From: JBDNBY01 sp039767595
GTDB taxonomy: Bacteria > Pseudomonadota > Alphaproteobacteria > Rhodobacterales > Rhodobacteraceae
DNA: 10,298 nt
Direction: 5' to 3'
Assembly: GCA_039767595.1 (NCBI GenBank)
Contig: JBDNBY010000013.1
Span: forward strand, 1 to 10,298
Made by a program: the position numbers and the translations under genes. Of the stretch, positions 6,048-10,298 are shown one piece after another. The first letter of the stretch is position 1; every line of letters begins with the position of its first letter. The notes beneath the pieces are model-generated. The model did not search any database. It was not told the DNA's origin and saw nothing but the letters and a program-made list of their open reading frames with translations.

Positions 6048-7160
6048 ATGAAAATCGGTTGCCCTACAGAAATCAAACCACAAGAGTTTCGCGTTGGCAT
6101 GACGCCTGCCGCCGCCTCCGAGGCGATCCGCGCAGGCCACACGGTCCTGATCCAAGCGGGCGCAGGGGTTGGCGCGGGCTTTGCCGATGAGGATTACACT
6201 GCCGTCGGCGCGACCATCATCGACACTGCAGAGGAAATCTTTGGCACCGCCGATATGATTGTCAAAGTCAAAGAGCCCCAAGCGGGCGAGCGTAAGATGC
6301 TCCGCGAAGGTCAATTGCTCTTTACATATTTGCACCTCGCACCTGACCCTGATCAAACGCATGACTTGATCAATAGCGGCTGCACGGCCATTGCCTATGA
6401 GACTGTCACCGATCGCAACGGCGGCCTCCCCCTCCTCGCGCCGATGTCAGAAGTGGCCGGACGCCTCTCACCGCAGGTCGGTTCTTGGGCGTTGCAAAAG
6501 GCCAATGGCGGCCGAGGCGTTCTTATGGGCGGTGTCCCTGGGGTGTTGCCGGCAAATGTGGTTGTCATTGGCGGCGGCGTCGTGGGGACACATGCGGCCA
6601 AAATCGCAGCAGGCATGGGCGCGAATGTCACGGTCTTGGATCGCTCAATCCCGCGTCTTCGGTATTTGGATGATGTGTTTGGTCGTGACTTCTCAGCTGC
6701 CTATTCCACGGCCGAGCTGACCGCGGAATTGATCCAACAGGCCGATATGGTCATTGGCGCAGTCTTGATCCCCGGCGCCGCCGCTCCGAAGCTGATCAGC
6801 AAAGCGCAGCTTTCCACAATGAAGCCCGGCGCTGTCCTCGTTGATGTCGCCATTGACCAAGGCGGATGTTTTGAAACCTCGCGCGCCACAACGCACCAAG
6901 ACCCGATTTATGAAGTAGACGGTGTCGTGCATTACTGCGTGGCCAACATGCCTGGTGCTGTCGCGCGCACATCGACCATGGCGTTGGGCAATGCAACACT
7001 GCCCTTCATGATGGCCCTTGCCAACAAAGGCTGGAAAAAGGCTTGCGCAGATGATGCGCATTTGTTGAACGGTTTGAATGTTCACGCCGGCCAGCTCACC
7101 TATGCCGCCGTCGGCGAGGCGCTTGGCCTAGACAGTGTGGATCCTCTCACGCTCCTGTAA
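6048..7160 (+). CDS. ald: Alanine dehydrogenase (EC 1.4.1.1)
   Basis: Cytoplasmic NAD-dependent enzyme that interconverts L-alanine and pyruvate plus ammonium, allowing growth on alanine or ammonium assimilation. Seen (370 residues, the usual length): substrate-binding Arg15 (EFRVGMTP) and Lys75 (VKVKEP), catalytic His96 (YLHLAPD), the Rossmann loop GGGVVG (175-180) with acidic Asp198 at the end of the second strand, and catalytic Asp270 (VDVAIDQGG). All expected key residues are present. The ATG at 6048 has GGAGG six bases upstream and begins the canonical MKIGCPTEIK; an in-frame ATG at 6030 lies upstream of that site and is rejected. It is divergent from an Lrp-type regulator gene that probably controls it. 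Two hairpins follow the stop, the second a strong terminator. Confidence 0.97.
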   Translation: MKIGCPTEIKPQEFRVGMTPAAASEAIRAGHTVLIQAGAGVGAGFADEDYTAVGATIIDTAEEIFGTADMIVKVKEPQAGERKMLREGQLLFTYLHLAPDPDQTHDLINSGCTAIAYETVTDRNGGLPLLAPMSEVAGRLSPQVGSWALQKANGGRGVLMGGVPGVLPANVVVIGGGVVGTHAAKIAAGMGANVTVLDRSIPRLRYLDDVFGRDFSAAYSTAELTAELIQQADMVIGAVLIPGAAAPKLISKAQLSTMKPGAVLVDVAIDQGGCFETSRATTHQDPIYEVDGVVHYCVANMPGAVARTSTMALGNATLPFMMALANKGWKKACADDAHLLNGLNVHAGQLTYAAVGEALGLDSVDPLTLL

Positions 7161-7179
7161 TTGCTCCTCAGTTACAGGA
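7153..7179 (+). repeat. Inverted repeat overlapping the ald stop codon
   Basis: TCCTGTAA (7153-7160) and TTACAGGA (7172-7179) are perfect eight-bp arms around an 11-base loop. The ald TAA stop is the end of the first arm. It sits three bases before the terminator stem, making tandem hairpins at the mRNA 3' end. Confidence 0.7.
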
Positions 7180-7182
7180 ACA

Positions 7183-7212
7183 AAAAACCCCGCTGGCAAC
7201 AGCGGGGTTTTT
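7183..7212. terminator. Bidirectional rho-independent terminator between ald and the mscS-family gene
   Basis: AAAAACCCCGCTG (7183-7195), GCAA tetraloop (GNRA type), CAGCGGGGTTTTT (7200-7212): a perfect 13-bp stem with A and T runs at either end. It lies 22 bp after ald and 23 bp after the stop of the convergent channel gene, and so can end both transcripts. Confidence 0.95.
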
Positions 7213-7235
7213 CTATTGTGGTTTGGGCCTATAGC

Positions 7236-8027
7236 CTATTTGGCCACGGTCATCATATGAGGGTACGGAATATTGATACCATCTTTGTCGAACGCTTCTT
7301 TGACGGTTTTGAGCATGTGGAACTTAAGCTCCCAGTAATCGCCTGCATCACACCAAATGCGCGCCGTCAAATCAACAGAGCTGTCACCCAAATTCGTCAC
7401 ACGCACCCACACGGCAGGATCCGATTTGACACGCTCATCCGCGGTGGCGATCTCTTCGATGATCTTCATCACCTTATCTGCATCATCATTGTAATCAATG
7501 CCAAAGGTCAGATCCAAACGGCGCGTATCATGGGCGGAAAAGTTCGTGATCACCGTGCCCCATGCCTTTGAATTGGGCACAAGGATCTGAACATTATCTG
7601 GTGTCACCAATTCAGTCACAAACAAATTCACATCTTTGACTGTGCCAGCTGTGCCGCCAATATCCGCAAATTGATCAATTTTATACGGGCGAAAGATCAT
7701 TAACATCACGCCAGCTGCCAAATCTGACAACGTGCCTTGCAACGCAAGGCCAATCGCCAAAGACGCCGCACCCAAAACAGCGACTAAAGATGTGGCCTCA
7801 ATTCCAAAGATCCCCAAAACGGCGATCAAGACGATCAACAACAGCGCCCAGCGAATCGCCGATCCAGCAAATCCGCCAACGGTCGGATCGACTGTTTCAG
7901 ATCGCTGCAACTTGCCCTTGATCCAACCGCCAATAAACCCAGCGGCAAACCACCCGATGATGAGAACTAAAGCTGCTTTTACAGCTGTCAGGGCAAACGC
8001 CCCCCATACAGACATATCTTCCAACAT
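7236..8027 (-). CDS. Small-conductance mechanosensitive channel family protein (MscS type)
   Basis: Inner-membrane channel that opens under membrane tension to release solutes during osmotic downshock. Seen (263 residues, close to the 286 of E. coli MscS): three membrane segments at about 12-34, 56-77 and 80-112. The pore helix TM3 carries the Gly/Ala-rich pattern LGAASLAIGLALQGTLSDLA (85-104), followed by the conserved FRPYKIDQF and then the beta domain with TPDNVQILVPNSKAWGTVITN (about 142-162). The C-terminal alpha/beta domain ends near IPYPHMM. ATG at 8027 with GAGGA just upstream. It is downstream of pheT on the same strand but separated by a terminator and 284 bp, so it is probably transcribed on its own from within that gap. 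Ion selectivity cannot be read from the sequence. Confidence 0.95.
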   Translation of the reverse strand: MLEDMSVWGAFALTAVKAALVLIIGWFAAGFIGGWIKGKLQRSETVDPTVGGFAGSAIRWALLLIVLIAVLGIFGIEATSLVAVLGAASLAIGLALQGTLSDLAAGVMLMIFRPYKIDQFADIGGTAGTVKDVNLFVTELVTPDNVQILVPNSKAWGTVITNFSAHDTRRLDLTFGIDYNDDADKVMKIIEEIATADERVKSDPAVWVRVTNLGDSSVDLTARIWCDAGDYWELKFHMLKTVKEAFDKDGINIPYPHMMTVAK

Positions 8028-8099
8028 AACTTCCTCTTTTATGTTCGCTCGTCACAAAAAGGCCCGCCTCAACGAAAGACGCGCACACCAAAGACGCAC

Positions 8100-8114
8100 T
8101 TTGATCAGATCAAA
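8100..8114. promoter_or_regulatory. 15-bp perfect dyad upstream of the mscS-family gene
   Basis: TTTGATC-A-GATCAAA has perfect seven-bp arms around one base. It lies 73 bp before the channel start codon. It could be an operator, or a hairpin in the leader RNA. It resembles an FNR box but has a three-base instead of a four-base centre. Confidence 0.4.
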
Positions 8115-8131
8115 AGCGCGCCGCATATTCC

Positions 8132-8212
8132 TGTGGGGATATCCAACACTGCGGGGCCGACGAGCCCCACGGTTGACGAAATCTTGGAATGTTTGAACAT
8201 GATACCCCCACA
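8132..8212 (-). other. Nested inverted repeat, candidate structured leader RNA of the mscS-family gene
   Basis: Read on the minus strand, 8212-8201 pairs with 8143-8132 over 12 bp (one G-U). Inside are a small hairpin ATGT-TCAA-ACAT (8200-8189), directly stacked on the outer stem, and a seven-bp GC hairpin GTGGGGC / GCCCCGC (8170-8164 / 8157-8151, one wobble). On paper this is a three-way junction. The wobbles pair only on the minus strand, the direction of mscS transcription. GTGGGG of the inner hairpin could alternatively pair with CCCCAC of the outer stem. I match it to no known RNA family. Confidence 0.35.
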
Positions 8213-8235
8213 CGGATTAACCATACGATAGACGT

Positions 8236-8263
8236 ATTTTACTTAGGGATATATCATCTACAA
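8236..8263 (-). promoter_or_regulatory. Possible promoter for the mscS-family gene
   Basis: On the minus strand, TTGTAG (8263-8258), a 16-base spacer, and TAAAAT (8241-8236). The -10 matches five of six consensus bases; the -35 is poor. It lies after the pheT terminator and would start a leader of about 200 bases that includes the nested inverted repeat. Confidence 0.35.
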
Positions 8264-8264
8264 C

Positions 8265-8300
8265 CTAAAAGAGAGGGGAAACTCGCGACCGAGTTCCCCT
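8265..8300 (-). terminator. Probable rho-independent terminator of pheT
   Basis: On the minus strand AGGGGAACTCG pairs with CGAG-T-TTCCCCT (8300-8290 / 8285-8274) around loop GTCG with one bulged base, followed by CTCTTTT. It starts 11 bp after the pheT stop. The short T tract makes it weaker than the other terminators here. Confidence 0.7.
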
Positions 8301-8311
8301 AAGCTCTTGGA

Positions 8312-10297
8312 TCAGCGGCGCAGCGTTGCACCCGTGGCTTTTTCCACCTTTTCAATCACTTTGGCCGAGAGCGCCTCAAGGTCTTTTTCCGTAAAGGTTT
8401 TCTCGCGCGGCTGAAGCGTGACTTTGACGGCAAGAGATTTTTTACCCTCGCCCAACGATCCACCAATGAATTCATCGAAAACATGCACATTGGTGATCGC
8501 CGTTTTGTCCGCGCCCGCGGCGGCATTCACAAGTGTCAACGCCTCAACATCTGCATCGACAACAAAGGCAAAATCGCGTTCCACCGCCTGCAGATCCGAG
8601 ATATCCAATGCGGCACGGGTCGCCGATGTATTGCGCGGCAAAGGGATCTCTTGCGGTGAAATGACAAACGCCACTGCCGGCCCTTTGATATCCATGTCCT
8701 TGAGGATTTTCGGATGCAATTCCCCAAAGACGCCCAATGTCTTTTTCGGTCCCAAGCAAATCCGACCATGCCGACCAGGGTGCCACCACTCATCGGCCCC
8801 GCGCAAAATTTGCACTTTGGCCGGCGCGCCAATGGCGGCCAAAACGGCCTCGACATCCGCCTTGGCATCGAACAGATCAACGCCGCGCGCGGCGCCATGC
8901 ACATCTTTGGGACCGGTGTTGCCAATCAAAAGACCTGCAACTTGTAGACTCTGCTCACCAGGCTCGCCGCCACTAAAGATGGGCCCCACTTCAAACAAAG
9001 CCAAATCTTGGAACCCCCGCGCTTGGTTGCGCTGCGCCGCTTGTAACAGCCCCGCCAATAGATTGGGGCGCATATGGCTCATGTCATTTGAAATGGGATT
9101 GGCCACTTTGGTCGCATCTGTGCCCCCGCCAAAAAGAGCGGCAGACTTTTGATCGATAAACGAATACGTCACGCATTCATTATAACCCAGCGATGCAACA
9201 GTCCGGCGAGCCATCTGCTCGCGCTTTTGCATGGGCGTTAGGATCGCCTTGGGCACACCAGAGGTCATGCGCGGCAGCGGCTTGCCCTCAAGCTTGGTCA
9301 ACGACGCAATACGCGCCACTTCTTCGACCAAATCCGCCTCTCCTAAAACATCAGGGCGCCACGGCGGCACAAAGGCCATATCGCCCTCAAGGCAAAAGCC
9401 CAACGCCGTCAACGAGGCGCGCTGCGTTTGCGCCGGAATATCCATACCGACAAGGGATGTCACGCGATCCGCATCCAAACGATAGGCCCGCTTGTGGTCT
9501 GGCATCGCACCAGCCATCACAACCTCAGAGGCCGCGCCGCCACAGAGATCCAAAATCATTTGCGTCGCAGCCTCAAGGCCGACTGGGGTCCATTGCGGAT
9601 CAATCCCGCGCTCAAAACGGTAGCGTGCATCAGAATGTAATTTCAATGCGCGCCCCGTGTACGCCGTGCGAATTGGATCAAAATAAGCAGCCTCGACAAA
9701 CACGTTCACAGTCTCATCCGTGCAGCCCGAATGCTGACCGCCCATGACGCCGGCCAGACTCTCGACCCCGTTTGCATCCGAAATCGCCGTCATATCTGGC
9801 TCTAATGTATAGGTTTTTTCATCCAGCGCATGAAAGGCCTCGCCCCCTTTGGCCCGGTGCACCCGCAGCGCGTGACCCGCCACTTTATCGGCATCGAACA
9901 CGTGCAACGGACGGTTTTGATCAAAGGTGAAATAATTGGTGATATCGACCAAAATCGAAATGGGACGCAACCCAATAGCCCGCAATCGATCTTGGAGCCA
10001 CTGCGGGCTGGGCCCATTGCGCACACCTTGAATAACGCGGCCGTAAAACACTGGCGCTTGCTCAAGCGTATCGTCATCAATGGTCACTGAAATCGGGCAG
10101 GCAAACGTACCCGCCACGGGCGCAACCTCTTTGGTTTTCAACTCGCCCAAGCCGCGCGCGGCCAAATCGCGCGCGATGCCATGCACACCCAATGCATCGG
10201 GCCGATTGGGCGTTATGGTAATTTCAATCACAGGATCCACTTTGGACGGGTCATGCTGAGCCAGCCAATCCACAAAGCTTTGCCCCACGTCACCGCC
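8312..10297 (-). CDS. pheT: Phenylalanine--tRNA ligase beta subunit (5' end outside window)
   Basis: The beta chain of the cytoplasmic alpha2beta2 enzyme that charges tRNA-Phe. About 660 residues are visible. The family is near 800 residues, so roughly the first 140, with most of the EMAP-like tRNA-binding domain, lie beyond the right edge. The GTG at 10288 is an internal Val codon, since the frame stays open to the edge. Seen in order: EITITPNRPDALGVHGIARD near the visible start; the B3/B4 domain with LVDITNYFTFDQNRPLHVFD and SLAGVMGGQHSGCTD; the FERGIDP motif; the B5 domain (about 255-325 of the visible part); the catalytic-like but inactive synthetase core; and a C-terminal FDX-ACB anticodon-binding domain over the last 95 or so residues (SDLQAVERDFAFVVD to the end). 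pheS would be expected upstream, outside the window. Confidence 0.97.
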   Translation of the reverse strand, partial: GGDVGQSFVDWLAQHDPSKVDPVIEITITPNRPDALGVHGIARDLAARGLGELKTKEVAPVAGTFACPISVTIDDDTLEQAPVFYGRVIQGVRNGPSPQWLQDRLRAIGLRPISILVDITNYFTFDQNRPLHVFDADKVAGHALRVHRAKGGEAFHALDEKTYTLEPDMTAISDANGVESLAGVMGGQHSGCTDETVNVFVEAAYFDPIRTAYTGRALKLHSDARYRFERGIDPQWTPVGLEAATQMILDLCGGAASEVVMAGAMPDHKRAYRLDADRVTSLVGMDIPAQTQRASLTALGFCLEGDMAFVPPWRPDVLGEADLVEEVARIASLTKLEGKPLPRMTSGVPKAILTPMQKREQMARRTVASLGYNECVTYSFIDQKSAALFGGGTDATKVANPISNDMSHMRPNLLAGLLQAAQRNQARGFQDLALFEVGPIFSGGEPGEQSLQVAGLLIGNTGPKDVHGAARGVDLFDAKADVEAVLAAIGAPAKVQILRGADEWWHPGRHGRICLGPKKTLGVFGELHPKILKDMDIKGPAVAFVISPQEIPLPRNTSATRAALDISDLQAVERDFAFVVDADVEALTLVNAAAGADKTAITNVHVFDEFIGGSLGEGKKSLAVKVTLQPREKTFTEKDLEALSAKVIEKVEKATGATLRR

Positions 10298-10298
10298 A

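Noticed and set aside
8101..8113. FNR/FnrL box upstream of the mscS-family gene
   Set aside because: TTGAT-CAG-ATCAA has a three-base centre, whereas FNR sites have four, which puts the half-sites out of register.
9193..9747. 184-residue plus-strand reading frame
   Set aside because: It lies entirely antisense to pheT, has low-complexity Pro/Arg/Ser composition, and matches no family I know.
10286..10288. GTG at 10288 as the start of pheT
   Set aside because: PheT is about 140 residues longer at the N-terminus and the frame continues to the edge.
1..10298. A new multi-gene defence, mobile or biosynthetic system
   Set aside because: Every gene belongs to a recognisable core or common family, and there are no mobile elements, repeat arrays or clusters of unknown genes. 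The two exported nucleases are not adjacent and need no shared system to explain them.

Overview
The window looks like ordinary chromosomal DNA of an alphaproteobacterium, most likely Rhodobacterales (Roseobacter group). The main reasons are an alphaproteobacteria-type TrcR (DUF1013) regulator, a COQ9-family gene transcribed divergently from rpsU (an arrangement so typical that the family was once named 'rpsU-divergently transcribed protein'), and moderately GC-rich coding DNA with GC-rich rho-independent terminators. There is no transposase, integrase, tRNA, rRNA, CRISPR array or phage gene. Both edge genes are cut by the window.

Left to right: (1) the 3' part of a capsule-export inner-membrane protein of the KpsE/BexC/CtrB type (+), meeting trcR (-) at a shared bidirectional terminator. 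(2) A secreted RNase T2 (+), divergent from trcR, whose 3' end overlaps by 17 bp the 3' end of a two-gene minus-strand operon (COQ9-family protein, then a PIG3-type quinone oxidoreductase). (3) rpsU (+), divergent from coq9, with its own promoter, a structured ribosome-binding region and a strong terminator. (4) A small exported thermonuclease and an Lrp/AsnC-type regulator (both -). (5) Alanine dehydrogenase (+), divergent from the Lrp regulator and so probably its target. (6) A small MscS-type mechanosensitive channel (-), convergent with ald over a second bidirectional terminator. (7) The 3' four-fifths of pheT (-), running off the right edge.

The genes are mostly housekeeping: translation (rpsU, pheT), cell-cycle transcription (trcR), ubiquinone metabolism (coq9, and perhaps the PIG3 oxidoreductase), alanine catabolism (lrp-ald), osmotic protection (mscS), envelope polysaccharide export, and two exported nucleases (RNase T2, thermonuclease) that could together salvage extracellular nucleic acid. 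I found no new multi-gene system. The least explained signals are non-coding: a nested inverted repeat between pheT and mscS that folds on paper as a three-way junction in the mscS leader; a hairpin covering the extended Shine-Dalgarno sequence of rpsU; phased TCGAA elements between lrp and ald; and tandem hairpins at the end of ald. In coding DNA, the PIG3 gene has a run of ten G, and the RNase T2 has Gln where the family usually has its catalytic Glu.
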